A stretch of DNA of 64,000 nt from Marinobacter sp. LQ44 (lineage in GTDB: Bacteria; Pseudomonadota; Gammaproteobacteria; Pseudomonadales; Oleiphilaceae). Location: NCBI RefSeq assembly GCF_001447155.2, contig NZ_CP014754.1, positions 3,348,001 through 3,412,000 of the forward strand. The letters are read 5' to 3'. Positions 17,960 through 32,585 of the stretch are shown here, one piece after another; position 1 is the stretch's first letter; every line of letters starts with the position of its first letter. The notes beneath the pieces are model-generated. The model saw only the letters and a program-made list of their open reading frames with translations. It was not told the origin of the DNA and did not search any database. The translations under genes and the position numbers were made by a program.

Positions 17960-18251
17960 TACCGATTGCCTGAAGACTGGGGTCAATACGGCAGGCAATC
18001 CCGAGCAAGTATCCCCCGTTAATCACCACACTGAGTTCGCCACGCGCTGGCGGGCGCTGGTTGTTGCTTACGTGCAACCCGTTGATTGGTCGTTCTCCGC
18101 AACCCTCAGGAGGGCGGCTGGCCAGGAGACAACCTCTTATTCATGGTGTGGAGGAGTGCCGGTTCCGCTTTCAAAAGAAGCAGGGAAACCGAAAATCCAG
18201 GCAACCGGGGCGAAACCCGGCTCATTCACTCGTAGAAGAGGGTAGAAAATC
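17960..18251 (+). other. Long untranslated leader of ilvIHC
   Basis: About 290 bases separate the candidate promoter from the ilvI GTG. I see several imperfect hairpins (for example around 18160-18195 and 18205-18220) but no T-run terminator and no leader peptide rich in Leu, Val or Ile codons. A 30-codon frame at 18143 lacks such codons. The remaining part of the 470-bp gap (17782-17931) shows nothing I can name. Confidence 0.45.
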
Positions 18252-19970
18252 GTGGAGTTATTGTCTGGCGCCGATATGCTGATCCGCTCCCTGCAGGATG
18301 AAGGGATCGAATACATATACGGCTATCCGGGTGGTGCAGCCCTTCATATTTATGATGCGCTGTTCAGGCAGGACAAAGTCAAGCATATTCTGGTGCGGCA
18401 CGAGCAGGCGGCGGTCCACATGGCCGACGGCTACGCCCGTGCAACCGGAAAACCAGGTACCGTACTGGTGACCTCGGGTCCTGGAGCCACCAACACTATT
18501 ACCGGCATTGCCACCGCCTTTATGGATTCCATCCCCATGGTGGTTCTGTGCGGCCAGGTTGCATCCACCCTGATTGGTGAAGATGCTTTCCAGGAAACCG
18601 ATATGATGGGGGTTTCCCGTCCGGTGGTTAAGCACAACCTCAGTGTGCGCCATCCGGAAGAGATTCCCGAAGTCATTCGCAAGGCTTACTACATTGCTGC
18701 GACTGGCCGCCCAGGCCCAGTGGTGGTGGATATCCCCAAGGATATGACCACCCCGAACGAGCGCTATGAGTACTCCTATCCCAAGAAAGTGAAACTGCGC
18801 TCCTATAACCCGGCGGTTCGTGGCCACGCAGGCCAGATCAAGAAAGCCGTGGATATGTTGATGGCCGCCAAGCGCCCGATGATTTACGCCGGTGGCGGGG
18901 TGATTCTGGGTAAGGCCTCCAGCCAGTTGACTGAGCTGACCAAGACGCTGGGATTCCCGATCACCAATACCCTGATGGGCATAGGCTGTTATCCGGCGAC
19001 TGACAAACAACACCTTGGCTGGCTGGGCATGCATGGCACCTACGAAGCCAACATGGCGATGCACCACTCAGACTTGATTCTCTGCGTCGGCGCGCGTTTT
19101 GATGACCGGGTAACCAACGCCACCGAGAAATTCTGCCCTGGTGCTCGCATCATTCATATCGACATTGACCCCGCGTCTATTTCCAAAACGATTGATGCCG
19201 ATGTGCCCATTGTGGGTCCGGTGGATGCGGTCCTGAAGGAAATGCTGTCACTGGTCAAAGAGTCGAAAGACAAGCCGGATGCGGATGCGCTGGCGGCCTG
19301 GTGGAAGCAGATTGAAGAGTGGCGAGCATTCCACGGTATGCGTTACGAGACCAGTCCGGACGTCATCAAGCCGCAGGAAGTGGTTGAGATGCTCTGGAAG
19401 CTCACCAATGGCGACGCCTTTGTGAGCAGCGATGTTGGCCAGCACCAGATGTTCGCGGCCCAGTACTACAAGTTTGACAAGCCCAACCGCTGGATCAACT
19501 CCGGTGGCCTTGGCACCATGGGCTTCGGCTTGCCGGCAGCCATGGGCATCAAGCTGACTCACCCGGATGACGAAGTCCTGTGCTTCACCGGTGAAGGTAG
19601 TATCCAGATGAACATTCAGGAGCTGTCTACCTGCAAGCAATACAATCTGCCTGTGAAGATCATCAACCTGAACAACCAGGCACTGGGTATGGTCAAGCAG
19701 TGGCAGGACATGAACTATGAGTCCCGGCACGCAGAATCCTACATGGAGTCATTGCCCGATTTCATCAAGCTGGCGGAAGCCTACGGTCACGTCGGTGTTC
19801 GCATTGAGCGCAAGGAAGATCTTGAGCCCAAGCTCAAGGAAGTTCTGGCGATGAAAGACAAGCTGGTGTTTGTGGACATCTACGTTGACCGCTTCGAGCA
19901 TGTGTACCCGATGCAGGTGGCCCGTGGTTCCATGAAAGACATGTGGCTCAGCAAAACGGAGAGGGTGTGA
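18252..19970 (+). CDS. ilvI: Acetolactate synthase large (catalytic) subunit
   Basis: The start is a GTG at 18252 after a GAGGG site; [11 protein letters not shown] matches the family N terminus. The 572-residue ThDP enzyme condenses two pyruvates, or pyruvate and 2-oxobutyrate, in the first common step of Val, Leu and Ile synthesis. Glu51 (motif RHEQAA) activates the thiazolium. The metal-binding motif reads GEGSIQMN with the later NN(Q)ALGMV, so the usual first Asp (GDGS) is Glu here. The regulatory subunit ilvH follows after 2 bases and ilvC after that, forming ilvIHC. The length fits IlvB/IlvI proteins. Confidence 0.94.
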   Translation: MELLSGADMLIRSLQDEGIEYIYGYPGGAALHIYDALFRQDKVKHILVRHEQAAVHMADGYARATGKPGTVLVTSGPGATNTITGIATAFMDSIPMVVLCGQVASTLIGEDAFQETDMMGVSRPVVKHNLSVRHPEEIPEVIRKAYYIAATGRPGPVVVDIPKDMTTPNERYEYSYPKKVKLRSYNPAVRGHAGQIKKAVDMLMAAKRPMIYAGGGVILGKASSQLTELTKTLGFPITNTLMGIGCYPATDKQHLGWLGMHGTYEANMAMHHSDLILCVGARFDDRVTNATEKFCPGARIIHIDIDPASISKTIDADVPIVGPVDAVLKEMLSLVKESKDKPDADALAAWWKQIEEWRAFHGMRYETSPDVIKPQEVVEMLWKLTNGDAFVSSDVGQHQMFAAQYYKFDKPNRWINSGGLGTMGFGLPAAMGIKLTHPDDEVLCFTGEGSIQMNIQELSTCKQYNLPVKIINLNNQALGMVKQWQDMNYESRHAESYMESLPDFIKLAEAYGHVGVRIERKEDLEPKLKEVLAMKDKLVFVDIYVDRFEHVYPMQVARGSMKDMWLSKTERV

Positions 19971-19972
19971 TC

Positions 19973-20464
19973 ATGCGTCGAATCATTTCTGTTTTGCTTG
20001 AAAACGAACCCGGCGCCCTGTCTCGGGTAGTTGGTCTGTTCTCGCAGCGCAACTACAACATCGAGACCCTGACCGTGGCCCCGACGGAAGATGAGACGCT
20101 GTCCCGCCTGACCGTCACCACCACCGGTTCCGACAAGGTCATCGAACAGATCACCAAACAGCTGAACAAGCTGATTGAAGTGGTCAAGCTGGTCGACCTC
20201 ACCGAAGGTTCGCACATTGAGCGCGAACTGATGCTGGTCAAGCTCAAGGCGACCGGCTCCCAGCGTGCGGAAATCAAGCGCACGGTGGATATCTTCCGAG
20301 GCCAGATCGTGGACGTGACCAGTTCTGTGTACACCGTGCAGTTGGCGGGTGACAGCGAAAAGCTGGATGGTTTTATCCAGGCAGTGGGTACCTCCGGAAT
20401 CCTTGAAGTGGTGCGTACCGGCGTCTCAGGTATCGCTCGTGGCGAAAAGGTGCTCAGCCTCTGA
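19973..20464 (+). CDS. ilvH: Acetolactate synthase small regulatory subunit
   Basis: The ATG at 19973 follows the ilvI stop by two bases and gives 163 residues starting MRRIISVLLENEPGAL. The N-terminal half is an ACT domain (residues 3-80) that binds valine for feedback inhibition, and the C-terminal half is the IlvH/IlvN extension that contacts and activates the catalytic subunit. The length is close to E. coli IlvH (163 residues). Tight spacing suggests translational coupling with ilvI. Confidence 0.95.
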   Translation: MRRIISVLLENEPGALSRVVGLFSQRNYNIETLTVAPTEDETLSRLTVTTTGSDKVIEQITKQLNKLIEVVKLVDLTEGSHIERELMLVKLKATGSQRAEIKRTVDIFRGQIVDVTSSVYTVQLAGDSEKLDGFIQAVGTSGILEVVRTGVSGIARGEKVLSL

Positions 20465-20518
20465 GGCTGCTTTGCAAATTTGAACATCATGGCCCGGCAG
20501 GGCCATTACCTATAATAG

Positions 20519-21544
<1,026 letters not shown>

Positions 21545-21572
21545 TCCGGAATTTCCGGTACGGTTTTGAAAG

Positions 21573-21596
21573 CGCGGCCCTGGTGGCCGCGTTTTT
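21573..21596 (+). terminator. Intrinsic terminator of ilvIHC
   Basis: A 7-bp all-GC stem (CGCGGCC, 21573-21579, with 21585-21591) with a 5-base loop is followed directly by TTTTT. Confidence 0.88.
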
Positions 21597-21635
21597 CGTA
21601 TATACTCCGCCCATATGCTTTCCGGAGTTTATGGA

Positions 21636-22463
21636 ATGACTGAAGACAAAAAATCTGTTGAACATCCAGAGTCCCACGGTGCACACGAGTCAGAAGTGGC
21701 GGCCGGAGAGGTTATTGAGGAAGAAGTCGTAGGTGGTGCAAAGGTTCGTCGAAAAGGTATCTATCTACTGCCAAATGCCCTGACAACGGCATCGCTGTTT
21801 TCCGGGTTCTATGCGATTGTTTCAGCAGCCAACGGCGTTTTCGATAATGCAGCTATAGCAATATTCGTCTCCATGATTCTCGACGGCCTTGATGGCCGGG
21901 TAGCGCGGATGACCAATACCCAGAGCAAGTTTGGGGAAGAATACGATAGCCTTGCCGACATGGTGGCGTTCGGCGTTGCGCCCGGCATGGTGGCTTTTTT
22001 CTGGGCTCTGAACGGCCTCGACAAGGTTGGTTGGGCTATTACGTTCATCTACGTTGCCGGCGCGGCCCTGCGCCTCGCCCGTTTCAACACCCAGATTGGA
22101 TCGGTGGACAAAAAGTACTTTGTCGGGTTGCCAAGCCCGGCTGCTGCAGCCTGTGTGGCGGGGCTGGTCTGGTGCTTCCATCAGTATGAGCCAGCCACCT
22201 GGCTGACCTTGCTGTCTATCATTGTTGTAGGCGGCGCGGGCGTGCTGATGGTCAGTAATGTGCTTTACCGAAGCTTCAAGGATATCGACATGCGGGGGCG
22301 GGTGCCATTCGCGGCCATCCTGCTGGTCGTGCTGATTCTTGTGGTGATCGCCCTTGATCCGGCCACCGTACTGTTTACAGCATTCCTGATTTATGCACTG
22401 TCTGGTCCGGTGCGGGCCTTGTTTAGGCAAAAGGCTAAAGGCAAAACGCGCCTGAAGCTATAG
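21636..22463 (+). CDS. pssA: CDP-diacylglycerol-serine O-phosphatidyltransferase
   Basis: I chose the ATG at 21636, which has a GGAG site 8 bases upstream; the frame extends further but without a site. The 275-residue membrane enzyme transfers phosphatidyl from CDP-diacylglycerol to serine, the route to phosphatidylserine and phosphatidylethanolamine. The CDP-alcohol phosphotransferase signature is complete near residues 85-115 (DGLDGRVAR, then GEEYDSLAD). About six to eight hydrophobic helices follow an acidic cytoplasmic N terminus of roughly 45 residues. It is the type II, integral-membrane Pss, unlike the peripheral E. coli enzyme. It lies 91 bases after ilvC with a terminator between. 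Confidence 0.92.
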   Translation: MTEDKKSVEHPESHGAHESEVAAGEVIEEEVVGGAKVRRKGIYLLPNALTTASLFSGFYAIVSAANGVFDNAAIAIFVSMILDGLDGRVARMTNTQSKFGEEYDSLADMVAFGVAPGMVAFFWALNGLDKVGWAITFIYVAGAALRLARFNTQIGSVDKKYFVGLPSPAAAACVAGLVWCFHQYEPATWLTLLSIIVVGGAGVLMVSNVLYRSFKDIDMRGRVPFAAILLVVLILVVIALDPATVLFTAFLIYALSGPVRALFRQKAKGKTRLKL

Positions 22464-22467
22464 TGCA

Positions 22468-22495
22468 CCCGTCCGGGGAAGTCCGGGCGGGAATT
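22468..22495 (+). terminator. Probable terminator after pssA
   Basis: A 9-bp stem (CCCGTCCGG, 22468-22476, with 22483-22491, one G-T pair) and a 6-base loop is followed by AATTT. The short T-run makes it a moderate terminator. Confidence 0.5.
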
Positions 22496-22547
22496 TCTCC
22501 GGGAATCTACGGTCACTTATTCAAACCGCTTCCTGTGGAGTCAGCCC

Positions 22548-23519
22548 ATGCTTATCAAACGGCGCCCTTCCTGGTCTTTGCCCGAATCCGAAGTCACTCC
22601 CCGGTCTGTCTACCTGAACCGACGTAAATTCATGACCGGTGCCATTGCCTCTGCTGCAGCTCTCACTGCGCCCGGCCTTTTGCGGGCAGGTGACAGCCCG
22701 ACAACCACACCGCTGACTTTCCGTGAAGCGCCGGAGTACTCGACCGACGAGAAGAAAACGCCCTTTGATGCAGTAGCCAAGTACAATAATTTCTATGAGT
22801 TTGGCACCGGCAAGGGCGATCCTGCCAAGTATGCCCACGAGATGTCTGTGGACCCCTGGTCTGTGGAGGTTGATGGGGAGTGTGCCCGGCCAGGTCGTTA
22901 CGCCCTGGAAGATCTGCTGAAGCCCCACGACTATGAAGAGCGAATTTACCGGCTCCGCTGTGTTGAGGCCTGGTCGATGGTGATTCCCTGGGTTGGCGTG
23001 CCGTTAGCGGCAGTGTTGAACCGCCTGGAGCCGAATTCGCGAGCGAAGTATGTGTACTTCGAAACCCTGCATGACCCAAAACAGATGCGAGGGCAACGCT
23101 CCCTGTTCAGTACCATAGATTGGCCGTACAGGGAGGGGCTACGTATGGATGAGGCGATGAACGAGCTTTCTTTCCTGGCTATTGGTCTCTATGGCGAAAC
23201 CCTGCCTAACCAGAATGGCGCCCCGATCCGCCTCGTGGTTCCCTGGAAGTACGGATTCAAGAGTATTAAATCGATAGTTCGGATTCGGTTTCTGGAAGAG
23301 CAGCCTAAAACGACCTGGGAATTGCTCGCGCCAAGTGAGTACGGATTCTATGCCAACGTAAACCCTGAGGTGGATCATCCGCGCTGGAGTCAGAAGAGAG
23401 AACGGCGTTTGCCCTCAGGTGTGCTCCGTCCGAACTGGATGGAAACCCGAATGTTTAATGGTTACCAAGAGCAGGTTGCCCATCTCTACAAAGGGATGGA
23501 CCTGGCCAAGTTCTACTGA
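22548..23519 (+). CDS. msrP: Periplasmic methionine sulfoxide reductase catalytic subunit MsrP
   Basis: This 323-residue molybdoenzyme (formerly YedY) repairs oxidised methionine in periplasmic proteins. A twin-arginine signal is clear at residues 24-29 (NRRKFM) followed by a hydrophobic Ala-rich stretch, so it is exported folded with its molybdopterin. Cys138 in RLRCVEAW is the expected molybdenum ligand, and the sulfite-oxidase fold motifs follow ([13 protein letters not shown] near the C terminus). Its stop overlaps the start of msrQ, which delivers electrons from the respiratory chain. Confidence 0.94.
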   Translation: MLIKRRPSWSLPESEVTPRSVYLNRRKFMTGAIASAAALTAPGLLRAGDSPTTTPLTFREAPEYSTDEKKTPFDAVAKYNNFYEFGTGKGDPAKYAHEMSVDPWSVEVDGECARPGRYALEDLLKPHDYEERIYRLRCVEAWSMVIPWVGVPLAAVLNRLEPNSRAKYVYFETLHDPKQMRGQRSLFSTIDWPYREGLRMDEAMNELSFLAIGLYGETLPNQNGAPIRLVVPWKYGFKSIKSIVRIRFLEEQPKTTWELLAPSEYGFYANVNPEVDHPRWSQKRERRLPSGVLRPNWMETRMFNGYQEQVAHLYKGMDLAKFY

Positions 23520-24142
23520 TGTTACCTGCAGCTGAGCGAATGGTATCAAGCGTTTTGGCAAAAGTTATCGTCTTTTGCGTCGCCTTGATGCCGCTGATAT
23601 GGCTGGTGTCCGATGTTGTGCTTGGCCGAATAGGGCCGGATCCTGGCCAGGAGATAACAGAGCGGCTGGGTATTGCGGCCTTCCAGCTATTGCTTGTGAC
23701 GCTTCTGATAACGCCTTTGAAGAAAATGACCGGCTGGCCCGGTTGGTTGCGCCACCGGCGCATGTTGGGTTTGTTTGCCTTCTTTTACGCAGTGTTGCAT
23801 GTATTTGCGTTCTTGCAGTTGATTCTCGGTTGGGGTGATTTGTGGGCGACTTTCACACGCCGGCCTTACATTGCCCTGGGTGCAGTCGCCTTCGTCCTCA
23901 TGATTCCGCTCGCATTAACTTCAACAAAAGCGATGATGAGGCGGATGGGTCGTCGCTGGAAGCCGGTCCACCGCTTGATCTACCTGTCGGCCATTTTCGC
24001 CTGGCTGCATTTTTTGTGGCAGGCAAGGAGCGATGTGACCGAAATGGTGGTATACGGGCTGTTGCTTCTGGCTTTGCTGTTTATCAGGGCATACTGGCTT
24101 GGTGTTTCTTCGTTGGTTCCCTTGCGAAAGTCCAGAGTTTGA
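23519..24142 (+). CDS. msrQ: Heme-binding membrane subunit MsrQ
   Basis: The 207-residue protein starts at an ATG sharing one base with the msrP stop (TGATG). It is an integral membrane b-type cytochrome of the ferric reductase-like domain family with about six hydrophobic helices. Conserved histidines lie in the AVLHVFAFL and HRLIYLSAIFAWLHFLWQ segments and would bind heme. It passes electrons from the quinone pool or a flavin reductase to MsrP. The one-base overlap makes the pair an operon. About 80 bases separate it from the first rRNA promoter. Confidence 0.92.
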   Translation: MLPAAERMVSSVLAKVIVFCVALMPLIWLVSDVVLGRIGPDPGQEITERLGIAAFQLLLVTLLITPLKKMTGWPGWLRHRRMLGLFAFFYAVLHVFAFLQLILGWGDLWATFTRRPYIALGAVAFVLMIPLALTSTKAMMRRMGRRWKPVHRLIYLSAIFAWLHFLWQARSDVTEMVVYGLLLLALLFIRAYWLGVSSLVPLRKSRV

Positions 24143-24211
24143 TTGGAAAGTAAGCGTTTTGGTCGCGTATTGAACAGTGACATAGGTGGAAACCGAATGA
24201 GGGGAAAGTTT

Positions 24212-24253
24212 TTCGAAAAAGGGCGTTGACAGTTTTCGTGGCGCCTGTAGAAT
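24212..24253 (+). promoter_or_regulatory. rRNA promoter P1
   Basis: TTGACA (24226-24231) and TAGAAT (24248-24253) are spaced 16 bases apart. An AT-rich stretch upstream, with TTCGAAA at 24212-24218, could act as an UP element. A GC-rich discriminator (GCGCACC) follows, typical of stringently controlled rRNA promoters. Confidence 0.85.
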
Positions 24254-24344
24254 GCGCACCACTTCTGAGGGACAAGCCGCTGACGGCAACCTCCCAGACG
24301 ATAGCAACTGTTTGAAAGTATTCGAAAATTTGATCTGAAAATTC

Positions 24345-24386
24345 TTCGAAATAAACGGTTGACAGGGCAGCGGAACGATGTAGAAT
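24345..24386 (+). promoter_or_regulatory. rRNA promoter P2
   Basis: TTGACA (24359-24364) and TAGAAT (24381-24386) have the same 16-base spacing as P1, and TTCGAAA (24345-24351) lies in exactly the same register 14 bases before the -35. The discriminator is again GC-rich. This is the promoter proximal to 16S. Confidence 0.85.
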
Positions 24387-24398
24387 ACGCGGCCTTGA

Positions 24399-24428
24399 TT
24401 GAGCAACAGCTCAAACGCTCTTTAAAAA
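24399..24428 (+). promoter_or_regulatory. rRNA leader antitermination site (boxB-like hairpin and boxA)
   Basis: A small hairpin (TTGAGC, loop AACA, GCTCAA; 24399-24414) is followed at once by GCTCTTTAAAAA, close to the boxA consensus TGCTCTTTAACA. It lies between P2 and 16S, where Nus factors load for antitermination. Confidence 0.7.
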
Positions 24429-24431
24429 GTT

Positions 24432-24450
24432 AACCAAGTAATTCGTGTGG
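24432..24450 (+). other. 16S processing stalk, left arm
   Basis: These 19 bases are the exact reverse complement of 26124-26142 downstream of 16S. The two arms would pair to form the RNase III processing stalk that brackets 16S rRNA. Confidence 0.85.
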
Positions 24451-24555
24451 GCGCTGGCCGAGGTATTTCGGATACGAAATATCAGGACAGTGACTCGTCG
24501 AAATTGAGTTTTGTCTTGAGCAAGAATTAAGAGCTTACGGGTTCTTGTATGATTT

Positions 24556-26096
<1,541 letters not shown>

Positions 26097-26336
26097 AACG
26101 AAGCCGAATGCTTCGGTCAGAGTCCACACGAATTACTTGGTTGGCTAATAAAGAGAGCAAAAGGGTCTATGCAGGCCCGATGACTGTGTCACGTTAACGT
26201 GAAGCAGGCATTAGCGCTGTAGATTGTGACAGCTGACAAGGCGCAGGCTGAGAGAGCGAGGGAGCGTACATGAGTACGTGACCGAGTGAACGAAGGCTGC
26301 AACGCAGCTCAGGTGGCACAAGATGCAGTGATAATT

Positions 26337-26413
<77 letters not shown>

Positions 26414-26537
26414 AAATCGCTCAGCTCGTCGTTGCTTCCAGGCTCACGTGCTACTCGCACGCTACACCTGAAAGCGCCTAGATCTGAACGATTTTCCGAG
26501 TACGGCATCTGGTCGGCTTGGTGAGTGGTTTCGATGA

Positions 26538-26613
26538 GGGGCTGTAGCTCAGTTGGGAGAGCGCCTGCCTTGCACGCAGGAGGTCAGCGGTTCGATCCCG
26601 CTCAGCTCCACCA
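26538..26613 (+). tRNA. alaT: tRNA-Ala (TGC)
   Basis: 76 bases with encoded CCA. The acceptor stem begins GGGGCTG, the anticodon loop is TTGCAC, and the G-U pair typical of tRNA-Ala is expected in the acceptor stem (G3-U70 position). It follows tRNA-Ile in the rRNA spacer. Confidence 0.97.
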
Positions 26614-26723
26614 AAAAAGCCCAAAAGATCGATGCGTAACTAACTGACTAACTCCGGTTAGCAGTGTGCAGAAACAAGTATTTCGATTTAATGACATCGG
26701 TTGTTAAGCGAAGTCCTTCTTTC

Positions 26724-26771
26724 TGATCACTGGGTCAGATTTGCTCTTTAACAAATTGGACGAGATAGAAC
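26724..26771 (+). promoter_or_regulatory. Second boxA and 23S processing stalk, left arms
   Basis: In the 344-base stretch between tRNA-Ala and 23S, a perfect boxA (TGCTCTTTAACA, 26742-26753) lies between two stalk arms. TGATCACTGGG at 26724-26734 pairs with 29936-29946, and GGACGAGATAGAAC at 26758-26771 pairs with 29920-29933 (13 of 14). The boxA would bulge from the 23S precursor stem. I see no gene in the rest of the stretch. Confidence 0.8.
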
Positions 26772-26957
26772 ACGAATAGATTTCTCTCATTATCTCCGAG
26801 AGAAACTGTTCAAAGTGATAGCGATTTCAAGCGTTATCCGGTGTTGTCGTTGAAGTGGTTGTTCTATTGCTTCAAGTGGCTGTCTCGAAACAGGGTTCTT
26901 TATCAGGCTTGCCTGGTGAAGGATGTTGAATCGTGATCAGTTGTCTTGGGGTTATAT

Positions 26958-29849
<2,892 letters not shown>

Positions 29850-29953
29850 ATAACACCCAAGACAATTGCGGATAACGCAGAGCAACGCGAAAGCCACGCT
29901 CAAACGAAATCAACATCACGTTCCATCTCGTCCTTCCCAGTGATCATCCGTTT

Positions 29954-30070
29954 TGCCTGACGACCATAGCGGTCTGGAACCACCTGATCCCATCCCGAAC
30001 TCAGAAGTGAAACAGACCAGCGCCGATGGTAGTGTGGTTCGCCCATGTGAGAGTAGGTCATCGTCAGGCT
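29954..30070 (+). rRNA. rrf: 5S ribosomal RNA
   Basis: The terminal helix forms between TGCCTGACGA and TCGTCAGGC(T), and the conserved CCGAACTCAGAAGTGAAAC segment is intact. The length is about 117 bases. It lies 104 bases after 23S with the 3' stalk arms between. Confidence 0.96.
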
Positions 30071-30081
30071 CCTAATGCCAA

Positions 30082-30113
30082 AGCCCCAGCATCCTTGATG
30101 CTGGGGCTTTTTT
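30082..30113 (+). terminator. Intrinsic terminator of the rRNA operon
   Basis: A 12-bp stem (AGCCCCAGCATC, 30082-30093, with 30097-30108), a 3-base loop and a run of six T make a strong terminator. Confidence 0.95.
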
Positions 30114-30132
30114 ATTTGTGCCTCGGGAGAAG

Positions 30133-30141
30133 TGATATACT
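30133..30141 (+). promoter_or_regulatory. Probable extended -10 promoter of leuA
   Basis: TGA directly precedes TATACT (30136-30141), an extended -10 element, 42 bases before the leuA ATG. No good -35 is visible, which is usual for this promoter class. Confidence 0.5.
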
Positions 30142-30182
30142 CCCTACCATTATCCGAACCAAGTTTTGATGGGAGCCTTCCA

Positions 30183-31733
30183 ATGGCCGCAACTGATCAC
30201 CTGGTCATTTTTGACACTACTCTCCGTGATGGCGAACAGAGCCCTGGCGCCACCATGAACAAGAACGAGAAGCTGCGTATTGCCAAGGTGCTCGAGAAAT
30301 TGCGCGTGGATGTGATAGAGGCCGGCTTTGCAATTGCCAGTCAGGGCGACTTCGAAGCGGTCAAGGCCATCGCAGAAACCATCAAGGATTCCACGATATG
30401 TAGTCTTGCTCGTGCCCTGGACAAAGATATTGATCGTGCGGCGGAGGCCATCCGCCCAGCGGACAGCGGCCGTATCCATACCTTTATTGCCACCTCACCG
30501 ATCCATATGAAGCATAAGCTGCAGATGGAGCCGGATCAGGTAGTGGAGCAGGCGGTTCGGGCGGTAAAGCGTGCTCGTAGCCATACCGACGACGTGGAGT
30601 TTTCCTGTGAAGACGCCGGTCGTTCCGAGCTGGATTTCCTATGCCGAATTATCGAAGCGGCGATTGATGCCGGCGCCCGAACCATTAATATTCCAGACAC
30701 TGTCGGTTATGCAATCCCCGAGCAGTTCGCTGAAACAATTCGACAGCTATTGAACCGTATCCCCAACGCTGACAAAGCCATTTTTTCCGTCCATTGTCAT
30801 AATGATCTGGGGCTGGCTGTGGCTAACTCTCTTGCTGCGGTTACCAGTGGTGCCCGCCAGGTGGAGTGCACCATTAACGGTCTGGGTGAGCGTGCCGGTA
30901 ATGCTTCTCTGGAAGAAATCGTGATGGCGGTGCGTACCCGTCAGGATCTCTTCAATATTGATACACGAATCGATACCCAGCACATCGTGCCGGCGTCCCG
31001 GCTTGTGTCGACCATTACCGGTTTTCCGGTACAGCCGAACAAGGCCATTGTGGGTGCCAATGCCTTTGCCCATGAGTCCGGCATCCATCAGGATGGCGTA
31101 CTCAAACACCGGGAAACCTATGAGATTATGCGCGCGCAAGACGTGGGCTGGCATACCAATAGCCTGGTTCTGGGTAAGCATTCCGGTCGTAACGCCTTCC
31201 GTACCCGGTTACTGGAACTGGGCATTCAGTTCGATACCGAGTCCGAGCTGAATGAAGCGTTTACCCGTTTCAAGGCCCTGGCTGATCTGAAGCACGAGAT
31301 TTTTGATGAAGATCTCCAGGCCATAGCCAGCGACACGCGTCAGAAAGACGAGGAGGGGCGTTATGGTCTCGTCTGCATGCAGGTCTGCTCGGAAACCGGT
31401 GTTGTACCCAAGGCTCATCTGACCCTGACCATGGATGGCAAGGAACACACGGTTGAGGCCGAGGGTAGTGGTCCGGTGGATGCAACATTCAAGGCGATTG
31501 AGTCGCTGGTTGATTCAGGCTGTAATCTCCAGCTGTATTCCGTGAATAATATAACCAGTGGCACCGATGCCCAGGGCGAAGTGACCGTGCGCCTTGAGCG
31601 TGGCGGGCGTATTGTCAATGGCGTTGGCTCTGATACTGATATCATCATCGCATCAGCAAAGGCCTATATCGAGGCGTTGAACCTGATTGCCAGAGGTGGT
31701 ATTCGTCAGCACCCTCAGGTGGCCGATGTCTGA
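30183..31733 (+). CDS. leuA: 2-isopropylmalate synthase
   Basis: The ATG at 30183 has GGGAG 7 bases upstream; an in-frame extension to 30132 would cover the promoter. The 516-residue enzyme condenses acetyl-CoA with 2-oxoisovalerate, the first step unique to leucine. The N-terminal TIM barrel has the HMGL signature [13 protein letters not shown] (Asp11, Arg15, Asp16) and the metal-binding HCHNDLG motif. The C-terminal LeuA dimer domain (about 390-516) binds leucine for feedback inhibition. This is the short E. coli-like type I enzyme. It is not beside leuBCD. Confidence 0.96.
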   Translation: MAATDHLVIFDTTLRDGEQSPGATMNKNEKLRIAKVLEKLRVDVIEAGFAIASQGDFEAVKAIAETIKDSTICSLARALDKDIDRAAEAIRPADSGRIHTFIATSPIHMKHKLQMEPDQVVEQAVRAVKRARSHTDDVEFSCEDAGRSELDFLCRIIEAAIDAGARTINIPDTVGYAIPEQFAETIRQLLNRIPNADKAIFSVHCHNDLGLAVANSLAAVTSGARQVECTINGLGERAGNASLEEIVMAVRTRQDLFNIDTRIDTQHIVPASRLVSTITGFPVQPNKAIVGANAFAHESGIHQDGVLKHRETYEIMRAQDVGWHTNSLVLGKHSGRNAFRTRLLELGIQFDTESELNEAFTRFKALADLKHEIFDEDLQAIASDTRQKDEEGRYGLVCMQVCSETGVVPKAHLTLTMDGKEHTVEAEGSGPVDATFKAIESLVDSGCNLQLYSVNNITSGTDAQGEVTVRLERGGRIVNGVGSDTDIIIASAKAYIEALNLIARGGIRQHPQVADV

Positions 31734-31775
31734 TAGTGACGTTATGTGGCACTTGTCCCCGGTCAGAGGCATGAC

Positions 31776-32585
31776 GTGATCCGAACAGAAGCGGAAAGGC
31801 AGTTCTATCTCGGGGCCGCAGGCATTCATCTGTGGTATGCCCGCGCACCGCTGCCTGGCGCGGCGCCAAGCCCGGAGTATGATTTCGGCGTTGCCGAAGT
31901 CGAGCCAGCCCCGGTCGTTGTTGATGCGCCGGCAACCAAGCGTGCCGTGCCCACTCGCCCTGCCGTTGATCCCGGCAATAAAGACCGTCTGGCGCAACTC
32001 AAGAATCTGATGGAGACCGGCGCTGGTAAACCAGATAAAGCAGCGCCGCTGGCCGAGGCTGAGTCGCAAGTTGTGGATTCCGTCGAGCCAGACTCGGCAG
32101 CAGACCTGTTGGGTGAAAATCAGCCCAATGTCAGCCCACGGGTTGCTTCGATCAAAGATATCGCTCGGCTGTGTCTGCAGTTCTGGGTGGGAGATAGAGT
32201 TCTTTTGCTTGCCAATCTCTCCGAGGAAGCCAGTTTCAGCATGCAGGACGCACTGGCTCGCAACATTCTTCGCAGTCTCGGTGAGCAGACCCTGGACATG
32301 TCAGACGTCATTCGCTGGCCACTGTTCAATAATCTGAGGGTGTCGCTCAACAGTGATGCAGATCTGACGGGCTTACTGCGGCAAGCGCTGGTCCCTGCCA
32401 CTGGCAAGTCTGTCATAGCGCTTGGTCTGGGAGCCGGGGCCGGTGCGGTGCCCAATATCCTTTCCGACGTTATGGGTCGCGGCCCGGAAGTGGTGTTTGA
32501 CGCCTCCCTTGCTGGCCTGGCAAGTAACCCGGTATTGAAACGAGAGTTATGGCAAAAGATTCGCTCCCTGGGCGCGAAGGATTAA
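31776..32585 (+). CDS. holD: Probable DNA polymerase III psi subunit (divergent, extended HolD)
   Basis: I chose a GTG at 31776 with AGAGG 6 bases upstream; a GTG at 31746 in frame lacks a site. The 269-residue product resembles E. coli HolD at both ends. Near the N terminus it has GI-x2-W (G16-W20) followed by an LPG segment, like GITQW in HolD. The C-terminal part has VLLLANL, a helix after it, and SNPVLKRELWQKI, like ANPTARAALWQQI. Residues about 35-125 are an acidic, Pro/Ala-rich insert absent from the 137-residue E. coli protein. Gene order supports it: holD precedes rimI in E. coli, with prfC and yjjV nearby. Psi links chi to the clamp loader. Confidence 0.68.
   Translation: MIRTEAERQFYLGAAGIHLWYARAPLPGAAPSPEYDFGVAEVEPAPVVVDAPATKRAVPTRPAVDPGNKDRLAQLKNLMETGAGKPDKAAPLAEAESQVVDSVEPDSAADLLGENQPNVSPRVASIKDIARLCLQFWVGDRVLLLANLSEEASFSMQDALARNILRSLGEQTLDMSDVIRWPLFNNLRVSLNSDADLTGLLRQALVPATGKSVIALGLGAGAGAVPNILSDVMGRGPEVVFDASLAGLASNPVLKRELWQKIRSLGAKD

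Noticed and set aside
18143..18235. A 30-codon frame in the ilvI leader as a possible attenuation peptide
   Set aside because: It contains almost no Leu, Val or Ile codons, has a poorly spaced ribosome site, and no terminator follows.
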